A stretch of 12,982 nt of DNA from Firmicutes bacterium UBA4874 (lineage in GTDB: Bacteria > Bacillota > Clostridia > Caldicoprobacterales > DTU083): NCBI GenBank assembly GCA_002399435.1, contig DHDO01000012.1, forward strand, positions 1 through 12,982, in the 5' to 3' direction. Shown one piece after another: positions 1 through 6,731 of this stretch. The stretch's first letter is position 1. Each line of letters opens with the position of its first letter. A program made the position numbers and the translations under genes. The notes under the pieces are model-generated. The model searched no databases and was not told where the DNA came from. It worked only from the letters and a program-made list of their open reading frames with translations.

Positions 1-692
1 GATGCTCTGATGCCCGGGCTTTCACTGCCGGAATATGTACCTTCCCGTCCATCCCCGCCGGGTATTCCGTTTGTCCCCGATGTATTTCTTTCATCGGATA
101 ACGTTCCGATGTCCGGCCTGGATGCTGCTTTCTTCTTTTCATGAGCCTGCCCCGGAACGGACAGCAATCCGCCTCCCTGAGGCGTCTCTTTTGGATTCGG
201 GCCCGGGCCTGCGTACCTTCCGGGCGTCTTTTGCCCATAGAAACGTTCCAGTTCCCCGGTCACCGCGCCGGACCAATCCATCTCCACCCTTTTGTCTGAA
301 TAACCAATCAGAGGATATTGCAGAGCCTGCCCCTCCTTCAGCGGACGATAAACAATTGCAAATGCATGGAACTGATCAATGGGAGTACCTGATTCCCGGA
401 CACTGTCCGGATCAAATGCGATTTCGTATTCTCCCCTGCCGCTGTCAGGCACCTGTATGCTGGTCAGTTTGACCGGAGCCACCTCGTCCCGGGTGGATAA
501 CAGCATCACATCGTAAATGCCCTGCCGGGGGGAAACGGGTTTCATATCCTGTACATAGAGCATGATCTTCCCCTGGTTGTTCCGGATCTCCATTTTGCAG
601 TAACCGGCGGCTTTCTTCCGATCGTCCAGGCTGAATCCGCTGTCCTGGGTTTTCAGTATGATAAAGGACCGGTGATATTGACGATTGTCCAA
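1..692 (-). CDS. Uncharacterised protein, N-terminal 230 residues (C-terminus beyond the window)
   Basis: The frame starts with TTG at 692-690 and stays open to the left edge, so the stop is not seen. A strong Shine-Dalgarno (AAAGGAGAGG, about 702-709) precedes the TTG; the first in-frame ATG is 33 codons later and would cut into the folded-looking part. I do not recognise a named family with certainty. Residues 1 to about 155 look like one compact beta-rich domain: it opens LDNRQYHRSFIILK, has alternating hydrophobic strands (KIMLYVQDMK, YDVMLLST), and ends near the aromatic stretch RVEMDWSG. Residues from about 160 onward are Pro/Gly/Ser/Lys-rich and probably disordered. No signal peptide or membrane segment is visible in this part. 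It resembles, from memory only, hypothetical proteins of Clostridia with an N-terminal 'RSFIxLK' domain. It follows the rsmA terminator, so it is probably a separate transcription unit. Codon use looks like that of its neighbours. Confidence 0.72.
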   Translation of the reverse strand, partial: MDNRQYHRSFIILKTQDSGFSLDDRKKAAGYCKMEIRNNQGKIMLYVQDMKPVSPRQGIYDVMLLSTRDEVAPVKLTSIQVPDSGRGEYEIAFDPDSVRESGTPIDQFHAFAIVYRPLKEGQALQYPLIGYSDKRVEMDWSGAVTGELERFYGQKTPGRYAGPGPNPKETPQGGGLLSVPGQAHEKKKAASRPDIGTLSDERNTSGTNGIPGGDGREGTYSGSESPGIRA

Positions 693-773
693 ACTTATTC
701 CTCTCCTTTCTACTTTCCGGATTTCGTAATGCATCAAGTTACAGCTTTCATCCTTACCAATATATGAGCCAAA

Positions 774-808
774 ACAAAAAAAGAAACCAAAATAATTTTT
801 TGGCTTCT
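774..808 (-). terminator. Intrinsic terminator after rsmA
   Basis: Read on the minus strand, AGAAGCCAAAA and TTTTGGTTTCT form an 11-pair stem (one G-U pair) around a short A/T loop, followed by a run of seven T. It begins about 20 bases after the rsmA stop codon and separates rsmA from the uncharacterised gene at the left edge. Confidence 0.85.
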
Positions 809-827
809 GAAATGTATAAAAAAAGAA

Positions 828-1703
828 CTATTCTACCCGCAATGAATGAGAAACATAATTGCTCAGCCTGGCCAATTCCTCCAGAGTCAGGGTTTCCCCA
901 CGGCGCATCGGATCAATCCCCAGTTCCTGCAGCGTTTTTTTCCATGTGCCCTTGTCCATATCCGTAAGCCCGGACGCAGAAAGGGAATTCAGCAGTGTTT
1001 TCCTCCTCTGGCAAAACGCCGCCCGGCTGACGCGGAAAAAATCTGCCCGGCTGTTTACCGCAACGGCCGGCTTCTCCCTTCTCTCCAGGGATATTACCAC
1101 CGAGCCCACCTTCGGGGGTGGGAGAAAGGCATTGGCAGGCACCCTGGCAAGGATTCGGGGACAGGTAAAGAACTGCACCGCCGTGCTGAGGGATCCATAT
1201 TCCCTGGTTCCCGGCCTGGCGGCCATCCTTTCTGCCACTTCCTTCTGGATCATAACCGTTATGGAAACAAACGGCTGTTCCTCCTCCAGAAAACGCATAA
1301 TAATGGGAGTGGTGATGTAGTAAGGCAGATTGGCGACCACTTTGAACGGGGAGCCCTGAAACTGCTCCCGGATCAGTTCATTCAGGTCCAGCTTCAGGAT
1401 ATCCCCCCGGAGAACGCGGACATTGGAGCACCCTTTCAGTGTTTCCTCCAGAATCGGGAACAGGGCACGGTCGATTTCCACCGCAGTTACCTCTCCTGCC
1501 TTCCGGGCCAGCGCCTGTGTCAGGGTGCCCACTCCCGGGCCTATTTCGAGGATTTTGTCCTGCTTCGTGACGCCCGCTCCCTCTATGATTTTATGCAGTA
1601 CATTCCCATCAATGAGAAAATTCTGGCCGAGACTTTTGCTGAAGCGAAAACCATGCCGGGCCAGCAGTTCCTTCAGTTCCCCGGGAGCCGTCAATGATGG
1701 CAT
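828..1703 (-). CDS. rsmA: 16S rRNA (adenine(1518)-N6/adenine(1519)-N6)-dimethyltransferase RsmA
   Basis: This 291-residue protein matches RsmA (KsgA), which uses S-adenosylmethionine to dimethylate two adjacent adenines in the 3'-terminal hairpin of 16S rRNA late in 30S subunit assembly. Visible signatures in order are the N-terminal FSKSLGQNFLID (residues 21-32), the SAM-binding loop ILEIGPGVGTLT (51-62), the acidic VEID (75-78), the GDIL element (100-103) and the catalytic motif NLPYYITTP (125-133). The C-terminal helical RNA-binding region follows to the end, with the usual family length. The ATG at 1703 follows a Shine-Dalgarno AAGGGGG at a good distance. The gene lies downstream of the yabE-like gene as in Bacillus, but the rnmV gene usually found between them is absent. 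A terminator hairpin ends only about 20 bases before the start codon, so expression probably needs readthrough or a promoter inside the upstream gene. Confidence 0.97.
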   Translation of the reverse strand: MPSLTAPGELKELLARHGFRFSKSLGQNFLIDGNVLHKIIEGAGVTKQDKILEIGPGVGTLTQALARKAGEVTAVEIDRALFPILEETLKGCSNVRVLRGDILKLDLNELIREQFQGSPFKVVANLPYYITTPIIMRFLEEEQPFVSITVMIQKEVAERMAARPGTREYGSLSTAVQFFTCPRILARVPANAFLPPPKVGSVVISLERREKPAVAVNSRADFFRVSRAAFCQRRKTLLNSLSASGLTDMDKGTWKKTLQELGIDPMRRGETLTLEELARLSNYVSHSLRVE

Positions 1704-1724
1704 TGTTCTTCCCCCTTCTCAATG

Positions 1725-1748
1725 AAAAAAGGCAGAGGATCCTCTGCC
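1725..1748 (-). terminator. Terminator-like hairpin between the yabE-like gene and rsmA
   Basis: The perfect palindrome GGCAGAGGATCCTCTGCC (1731-1748) is followed on the minus strand by TTTTTT (1730-1725). It starts 17 bases after the yabE-like stop and ends 21 bases before the rsmA start codon. The form is that of an intrinsic terminator. Because there is no room for a promoter between it and rsmA, it may act as a partial terminator or an RNA processing or stability element. Confidence 0.85.
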
Positions 1749-1765
1749 CGTCTGTTTTATTCCTG

Positions 1766-2917
1766 TCATTTGATAAAATGCACTTTTACTTTCCGCCTGC
1801 CCCATATCCGCGCCATCCTGATATCCTCCATAAAGACATCAATCTTGTCGCCCTTGATGCCGCCGCCCCGGTCTTCCACGGTAAAGATACCGTCAATGGT
1901 GATCCCGCGTTGTGCACAGAACGCCACCAGCTCCGGAATATAGACCTTCGTGCCGATGGGAACGTCCGGCGGCGCGGCTATGGTGTGATGGGGCCGGGCA
2001 GTCGTGCCGCTGGCCGTGATCCCAATGCCGTCGCTGCCTGCGGTATACGCGGTGGCCACCATTGTCTGGGGTTCGGAATAGCGGGCAGCATCTCCTTTGG
2101 AAGCTGTGGAAGAACGGGTGGTGTCCCCTCTGGAAGCTGCCCCTCCGGAAGCTGCGGAAGGACGGGTGGTATTTCCTCTGGAAGCTGAGGAGGGACGAGT
2201 GCTGCCCCCTCTGGAATTCGGTACCTGTTTCTTCTTCGTTCCTTTTTCCACAATATGGTCCACCGGTGAAACCGTTACCTCTTCCCCCGCCAAACTGCGG
2301 GAAACTTCCACTCCATCCCGGTATGTGATCTGAATTTTTCTTTGTCGCTCCCCCTGTTTCCCTTCCTGAACAACCTTGCTTACTCCTTCATTCATTTGAC
2401 TGTTTTCTCTGGTATGAACCTGATAAGGAATAGGTTCCTTTTCTATGAGAATATTTTCATCCATGCGGGTCACTTTGATCCTGTCATATGGCTTTACCGG
2501 ATCCGTGAGAGGTTGATTTACCTGATCCTTTTCCCGCACCGTTACTTCTGCTTTATTCAGAACATCCTGTACGGTTCCTTCCGTTACATGGATATTCTTT
2601 TTCTTCCCATCCGCCTCGATCCATACAGGCATGGCTCTTTTGATTCGGATTTTCGTATACTTTTGCAGCGGCGTACCCAGGTTCGGTGTGATTTCATCGC
2701 CTGGTCCAAGGGTAATATCGTACCTGCTTAGCAATTCCGCTACATTGTTCTCAAATGTGGTTATCTCAACACGATACCCATCATCGTCCAGCGTTACGTG
2801 CCTGGCGATGCCCTGCACATAATTGTCCAGCTGGGCAGTCGCTCCTCCGGCAACAATCAGGGCACTCAGGAGTATGACAAAAAATATGCTCCAGAAGCCC
2901 CATCGGTGTGAGTTCAT
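1766..2917 (-). CDS. YabE-like membrane-anchored cell-wall protein with DUF348, G5 and 3D domains
   Basis: This 383-residue protein has the YabE layout: an N-terminal membrane anchor or uncleaved signal (about 8-27, WSIFFVILLSALIV), two DUF348 repeats (about 46-90 and 105-148), a G5 domain (about 150-228), a low-complexity linker (about 235-283), and a C-terminal 3D (RpfB/MltA-like) domain with TAYTAG, SGTTA, PIGTKVYIP and DRGGGIKGDKIDVFM. Proteins of this type are thought to bind and remodel peptidoglycan outside the membrane; lytic activity here is inference. The linker is a degenerate 11-residue repeat (SRGxTTRPSxA) in three to four copies. I chose ATG 2917 because AGGAGG sits six bases ahead of it; the TTG two codons upstream directly abuts that site and could not use it. 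It has its own sigma-A type promoter and is followed by rsmA, as in the Bacillus yabE-rnmV-ksgA order but without rnmV. Confidence 0.92.
   Translation of the reverse strand: MNSHRWGFWSIFFVILLSALIVAGGATAQLDNYVQGIARHVTLDDDGYRVEITTFENNVAELLSRYDITLGPGDEITPNLGTPLQKYTKIRIKRAMPVWIEADGKKKNIHVTEGTVQDVLNKAEVTVREKDQVNQPLTDPVKPYDRIKVTRMDENILIEKEPIPYQVHTRENSQMNEGVSKVVQEGKQGERQRKIQITYRDGVEVSRSLAGEEVTVSPVDHIVEKGTKKKQVPNSRGGSTRPSSASRGNTTRPSAASGGAASRGDTTRSSTASKGDAARYSEPQTMVATAYTAGSDGIGITASGTTARPHHTIAAPPDVPIGTKVYIPELVAFCAQRGITIDGIFTVEDRGGGIKGDKIDVFMEDIRMARIWGRRKVKVHFIK
2094..2222 (-). repeat. Degenerate 33-bp tandem repeat within the yabE-like linker
   Basis: On the plus strand, units starting CCTTTGGAAGCTG (about 2094), CCTCCGGAAGCTG (about 2143) and CCTCTGGAAGCTG (about 2175) recur with a similar continuation (GGAAGGACGGGTGGT or close variants). 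A truncated copy (CCTCTGGAAGCTGCC) lies between the first two, and a partial one follows the third. They encode the 11-residue SRG(N/D/G)(S/T)TR(P/S)S(A/S)A repeat, rich in Ser, Thr, Arg and Ala, that joins the G5 and 3D domains. Confidence 0.75.
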
Positions 2918-2962
2918 ATCCAACCTCCTTCTCTTTTGGAAACAGGGGAGTTGACGTCACGT

Positions 2963-2991
2963 ATTGTAATATAATTTTAACATTTTGTCAA
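2963..2991 (-). promoter_or_regulatory. Sigma-A type promoter of the yabE-like gene
   Basis: Minus strand: -35 TTGACA (2991-2986), 17-base spacer, -10 TACAAT (2968-2963). The expected start of transcription is near 2956, inside the palindrome TGACGTCA (2952-2959), which leaves a leader of about 40 bases to ATG 2917. The -35 is a perfect consensus match and the -10 matches five of six. Confidence 0.88.
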
Positions 2992-3075
2992 ACCTTTTTA
3001 ACATTTAGGGACATTACGAGGAAAAAGCCGGACTCAGTTCTATATTATTCCAGATGAGACAACCCTTTATACACC

Positions 3076-3131
3076 AAAAAAAAGAAAGGAGGCCAAAAGG
3101 CACCAAAAAAGAAAGAAGCCCAAAAGGGCTT
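3076..3131 (-). terminator. Duplicated terminators after the radical SAM gene
   Basis: The first (3131-3105, minus strand) is AAGCCC-TTTT-GGGCTT followed by TCTTTCTTTTTT, a good intrinsic terminator starting 14 bases after the stop codon. Immediately downstream (3101-3076) is a degenerate copy with GCC-TTTT-GGC and the run TTTCTTTTTTTT. The two units (plus strand 3073-3101 and 3102-3129) align along their whole length, so this is a tandem duplication of about 28 bases. The second stem is short and probably weak. Confidence 0.85.
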
Positions 3132-3145
3132 TTGAATTCCGAAAA

Positions 3146-3760
3146 TCAGCTATCCGAATCAGAAGAATCAATAAACTCGCGCACTCTGAATTCCGCGCCG
3201 GTGTCCCGGGCAATCTTCCTGCACTTTTCAATCTCCTCCGGACTCAGGACATCAACAACAGACAGGATCACCTCCGGAAGAAGTTTTACACATTCCCTTG
3301 TGAAGTCCAGCATCCCATCAAAGGCCTTCGCACCAAAGTCAGAATGGCACATTTTTTGGTAGCTTTGCGCATCCGGGGCATTCAGACTGATCGATACGGT
3401 ATCGATCCATCCCTTAAGCCGCGGAACAACATTGCCGCCGTAGTACAGATTGGCCTGCCCGTTGGTATTGATCCGGATCCTGCAGCCCGGATCCCTCTTG
3501 CGAAGGGCGGAGGCAATGGCAAGAAGCGTATCCAGCCGCAGCATCGGTTCTCCATAACCGCAAAATACGATCTCCTGCCAGACGGACGGATCCGGAATCA
3601 AATCCAGCACATCCTGTGCATCCGGCTCCCGATCCAGCCAGAGATAATACCCGCCTACTCCGTCTCCTTCCCTGCGCAAGCAAAAATCACACCGGTTGGT
3701 GCATCGATTGGTCAGATTGATATACAGCGACTTCCCGATCCCATATACAAAAGTATTCAT
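3146..3760 (-). CDS. TatD-linked radical SAM protein
   Basis: This 204-residue protein is a short radical SAM enzyme. The [4Fe-4S] cluster motif is CTNRCDFC (Cys20, Cys24, Cys27), preceded by the beta strand SLYINLTNR. The glycine-rich SAM-contacting segment is IVFCGYGEPMLRLD (about 64-77), followed by RIRINTNGQA and VSISLNAPD, which are typical of the partial TIM barrel. The protein ends shortly after the core with an acidic Ser/Asp tail and has no extra cluster (SPASM) domain. It fits the family named for its fixed position beside tatD (TIGR04038, from memory), whose substrate I believe is unknown. Its ATG is 16 bases after the tatD stop, and its Shine-Dalgarno (AAAGGGG) lies in that gap, so the two are probably co-translated. 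Joint action with TatD is an inference from this linkage. Confidence 0.92.
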   Translation of the reverse strand: MNTFVYGIGKSLYINLTNRCTNRCDFCLRREGDGVGGYYLWLDREPDAQDVLDLIPDPSVWQEIVFCGYGEPMLRLDTLLAIASALRKRDPGCRIRINTNGQANLYYGGNVVPRLKGWIDTVSISLNAPDAQSYQKMCHSDFGAKAFDGMLDFTRECVKLLPEVILSVVDVLSPEEIEKCRKIARDTGAEFRVREFIDSSDSDS

Positions 3761-3776
3761 CCCATTCCCCTTTCAC

Positions 3777-4565
3777 CTAACCCTGATGTTCTGCTGACGA
3801 GCGGATCCCGAAAAACCGGCAGGCGTTCTCCAGGGTAATCCGGGCCACCTCATTATATTCCATGCCCCGGATCTGCGCAATCCGCTCTGCCACCAGCCGC
3901 ACCATCCCCGGATCGTTTCGGCGTCCCCGGTACGGATGCGGGGTAAGATAGGGGCTGTCCGTTTCAATCAGCAGAGATTCCAGAGGAATTTTTTCCGCGA
4001 TCTCCGCCGCTTTCACTGCGTTTTTAAAGGTAACCGGCCCGCCGAGTGACAGAAGGCAGCCCATATCCAGCAGAACCTTCGCCATTTCCCAACTGCCCGA
4101 ATAGCTGTGCATCACACATTTTCCCCGGGCCGGCTGATGGGATTTCAAAAGATCCAGCATATCCCCATGGGCTTCCCTGTCATGAATGATCACGGGAAGG
4201 TTTTCCTCCGAGGAAAGCTCCAGCTGATCGACAAACCGTTTCTTCTGAACATCCCGGGGCGAGTCGTCATAGTGGTAATCCAGCCCAATCTCCCCAATGG
4301 CGACCACTTTGGGATGTCTCACCAGCTCCGCAAGGGCTTTCAGATCCTCCTCCTTCATCCGAACCGCCTCATGAGGATGAATCCCCACTGCCGCATAGAT
4401 AAAATCATATTTTTCGGCCAGTTCCACGGCACGCCCGGAAGAAGCCAGACTGTCGCCGGCATTCAGGACATAGGATATTCCCCTGGCCGGCAGGCCCGTG
4501 ATCAGGGCATCCCGGTCCGCGTCAAACTGCTCATCGTCCAGATGCGCATGACTGTCAAACAGCAT
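3777..4565 (-). CDS. tatD: TatD-family metal-dependent hydrolase (YabD-like)
   Basis: This 262-residue protein has the full set of TatD metal ligands and signatures: His6 and His8 in DSHAHLD, Glu92 in IGEIGLDYHYD, His128 in IIHDREAH, His153 in MHSYSG, and Asp203 in LLIETDSPYLTPHPYRG. The length matches the family. Members are cytoplasmic TIM-barrel enzymes, several with 3'-5' DNase or RNase activity and proposed roles in DNA repair; the substrate in this organism is inferred from the family only. ATG 4565 follows AGGAG about nine bases upstream. The gene starts 36 bases after metG ends and is followed closely by the radical SAM gene, so metG-tatD-radical SAM form one likely transcription unit. 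The metG-tatD adjacency matches metS-yabD in Bacillus. Confidence 0.95.
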   Translation of the reverse strand: MLFDSHAHLDDEQFDADRDALITGLPARGISYVLNAGDSLASSGRAVELAEKYDFIYAAVGIHPHEAVRMKEEDLKALAELVRHPKVVAIGEIGLDYHYDDSPRDVQKKRFVDQLELSSEENLPVIIHDREAHGDMLDLLKSHQPARGKCVMHSYSGSWEMAKVLLDMGCLLSLGGPVTFKNAVKAAEIAEKIPLESLLIETDSPYLTPHPYRGRRNDPGMVRLVAERIAQIRGMEYNEVARITLENACRFFGIRSSAEHQG

Positions 4566-4601
4566 TCGTCCTCACTCCTGTTCCTCCAAATGTTTGTTCC
4601 G

Positions 4602-6620
4602 CTATTCCACCCGGGATCCGGAAGGCGCTTCTTCGGAAACCGTCGCCAGCACAGGCTTCCCGCTGTCGTCGGAAGCTGCCAGTATCATGCCTTCCGATCG
4701 TATTCCCCTCAGCTTTACCGGCTTGAGATTGGCCACCAGGATCACCTTTCTGCCCGGCAGGTCCTCCGGCCGGTAGCTCTCCGCAATGCCGGAAACCACC
4801 TGGCGGACCTGTCCCCCCACGTCCAGAGTCAGCTTCAATAATTTCCTGGTTTTCTCCACCCGCTCCGCTGCGGTGACTTTGGCGACCCGAAGATCCAGTT
4901 TCTCAAAATCCTTTATGGCAATCTCCGGCAGACGATCCGATTCAAGGCCGTCCGGGCCTTGCTCCTGTTGGGACATCCTGCCGGATTCCCCTCCGCGGGA
5001 GGAATCCCCAACGGATGCCGCCGCCTTCGCCCGCTCCTCATTCTTCCGCCGGATCTGCTCCAGCTCTGCAATTTCCACAGCGGGGTCCAGCCGGGGAAAG
5101 ATCGCCTTTCCCCTCATCACACGGGTACCGGGCTTCAGACGTCCAAATTCCTTCAGGCTGTCCCATGTGGTGTTTTCGGGGCCGGTGATTCCCAGCTGCT
5201 TTTGGATCTCCCCGGGCGTATGTGGCATAAAGGGCTGAATCAGGACGGATATCATCCGGAGGGCTTCAGCCAGACAATACAATACGGTACCGAGCCTGGG
5301 CCTGTCCTTCTCCGACTTTGCGAGAATCCACGGAGTGGTTTCATCGATATATTTATTGGCCCGTCCGATCAGCTTCCAGATATCCGCCAGAGCGTTGCTG
5401 AACTGGAAATCGTTCATCTGCTTTTCCACTTTCCCGGGAACTTCCATAGCCATCTGTTCCAGTTCCCTGTCCAGCGCCGTTGCTTCCCCGCGCACCGGAA
5501 CCCTGCCGTCAAAATATTTTTCAATCATGGCTACGGTCCGGCTGAGCAAATTGCCCAGATCATTGGCCAGATCCGAGTTGATCCGGGTGACCAGCTCCTC
5601 GTTGGAAAACGACCCGTCGGCGCCGAAAGGAACCTCCCGCAGCAGGAAATACCGGACGGCATCCAGCCCATACCGCTCCACCAGGACCGCCGGATCCACA
5701 ACATTCCCTTTGGACTTGGACATCTTACCGCCTTCCAGCAGCAGCCACCCGTGACCGAAGACCTTTTTCGGAAGAGGCAGATCCAGAGCCATCAGCATGG
5801 CGGGCCAAATGATGGTATGGAACCGGATGATATCCTTGCCCACCAGGTGTACATCCGCCGGCCAGTACTTCTCGAATTTCTCCGGATGATCCGACAGATA
5901 TCCCAATGCCGTAATATAATTCGTCAGGGCGTCAACCCATACATAAATGACATGTTTGGGATCAAAGGGTACCGGGATGCCCCAGCGGAAGGATGTTCTG
6001 GATACGCACAGATCCTCCAGGCCTGGCCGCAAAAAGTTGTTCAGCATTTCATTCCGGCGGGACAGGGGCTGGATAAAGTTCGGGTGCTCTTCAATATATT
6101 GAATCAGACGGTCCTGATACCTGGACAGCCGGAAAAAATAGCTTTCTTCCTGTACCAGCTCCACATCACGGCCGCAGTCCGGGCACTTTCCGTCCTTCAG
6201 CTGACGCTTGGTCCAGAAGGATTCACAGGGAGTGCAGTACCAGCCTTCGTAATTTCCCTTGTAAATATCCCCCTGGTCATACAGCCTTTTGAAGATCTTC
6301 TGTACTGCCTTTTCATGACGCTCGTCCGTGGTACGGATAAAATCATCATAGGAGATATCCAGCAGCTTCCACAGCTTCCTGATATCTGCGACAATTCCAT
6401 CCACATACTGCCTGGGAGCAACCCCGTTGGCCTTTGCAATCTTCTCGATCTTCTGACCATGCTCATCGGTGCCGGTCAGGAACATCACATCATATCCCGT
6501 CATTCTCTTGAATCGGGCCATGGCATCTGCTGCCACGGTGGTATACGAATTCCCGATGTGCAGTTTCGCACTGGGATAATAAATCGGCGTAGTAATATAA
6601 AAGGTTTTCTTCTGTGACAC
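4602..6620 (-). CDS. metG: Methionyl-tRNA synthetase MetG (with C-terminal tRNA-binding domain)
   Basis: It charges tRNA-Met in the cytoplasm. From GTG 6620 the protein has 672 residues. Visible features are the class I motif HIGN (21-24) after FYITTPIYYPSAKL, a zinc knuckle with two CxxC pairs (CTPC about 129-132, CPDC about 146-149), GTDEHGQK, the KMSKS loop (299-303), the anticodon-binding helical domain (about 370-510), a polar linker, and a C-terminal OB-fold tRNA-binding domain beginning near DFEKLDLRVAKV. I prefer GTG 6620 over ATG 6638. It has AAAGGAAG upstream and gives the usual SQKKTFYITTP start, whereas the only ribosome site for ATG 6638 is buried in the terminator stem just upstream. 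The ATG would add six residues. tatD follows 36 bases downstream. No T-box sequence is visible in the short upstream gap. Confidence 0.95.
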   Translation of the reverse strand: MSQKKTFYITTPIYYPSAKLHIGNSYTTVAADAMARFKRMTGYDVMFLTGTDEHGQKIEKIAKANGVAPRQYVDGIVADIRKLWKLLDISYDDFIRTTDERHEKAVQKIFKRLYDQGDIYKGNYEGWYCTPCESFWTKRQLKDGKCPDCGRDVELVQEESYFFRLSRYQDRLIQYIEEHPNFIQPLSRRNEMLNNFLRPGLEDLCVSRTSFRWGIPVPFDPKHVIYVWVDALTNYITALGYLSDHPEKFEKYWPADVHLVGKDIIRFHTIIWPAMLMALDLPLPKKVFGHGWLLLEGGKMSKSKGNVVDPAVLVERYGLDAVRYFLLREVPFGADGSFSNEELVTRINSDLANDLGNLLSRTVAMIEKYFDGRVPVRGEATALDRELEQMAMEVPGKVEKQMNDFQFSNALADIWKLIGRANKYIDETTPWILAKSEKDRPRLGTVLYCLAEALRMISVLIQPFMPHTPGEIQKQLGITGPENTTWDSLKEFGRLKPGTRVMRGKAIFPRLDPAVEIAELEQIRRKNEERAKAAASVGDSSRGGESGRMSQQEQGPDGLESDRLPEIAIKDFEKLDLRVAKVTAAERVEKTRKLLKLTLDVGGQVRQVVSGIAESYRPEDLPGRKVILVANLKPVKLRGIRSEGMILAASDDSGKPVLATVSEEAPSGSRVE

Positions 6621-6639
6621 AATTCTCTTCCTTTCCATA

Positions 6640-6673
6640 TAAAAAGCCCCTCACCATCCTGGGGGCGAGGGCA
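6640..6673 (-). terminator. Terminator-like hairpin between comB and metG
   Basis: Minus strand: GCCCTCGCC pairs with GGTGAGGGGC (nine pairs, one bulged G, one G-U) around a short loop, followed by TTTTTAT. It lies about 60 bases after the comB stop and only about 20 bases before the preferred metG start, so it ends comB transcripts or attenuates metG. A consensus -35 TTGACA lies at 6696-6691, but no convincing -10 follows it at 16-18 bases. Confidence 0.85.
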
Positions 6674-6731
6674 TTCATCTATGATTGCCTTGTCAACGAT
6701 TCCTATGCAGCATTTGCCGGTATGACAGATT

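Noticed and set aside
35..472. 145-codon plus-strand frame at the left edge
   Set aside because: The minus strand carries a longer open frame with a strong ribosome site and protein-like composition over the same bases.
764..967. Short plus-strand ORF near the rsmA end
   Set aside because: It starts in the rsmA terminator and runs into rsmA antisense; its codons show no coding character.
846..1697. 283-codon plus-strand frame opposite rsmA
   Set aside because: RsmA carries all its family motifs in the minus frame; the plus frame shows no known domain and no ribosome site.
2918..2923. TTG start two codons upstream for the yabE-like gene
   Set aside because: The AGGAGG site abuts this codon directly; six-base spacing points to ATG 2917.
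4959..6617. 552-codon open frame on the plus strand opposite metG
   Set aside because: It is antisense to a full, motif-complete MetG, has no ribosome site or recognisable domain, and its composition (many Gln, His, Pro and Ile) is typical of a mirrored frame.
6639..6731. T-box or S-box riboswitch before metG
   Set aside because: The gap is only about 94 bases and I see no T-box consensus; only a simple terminator hairpin is present.
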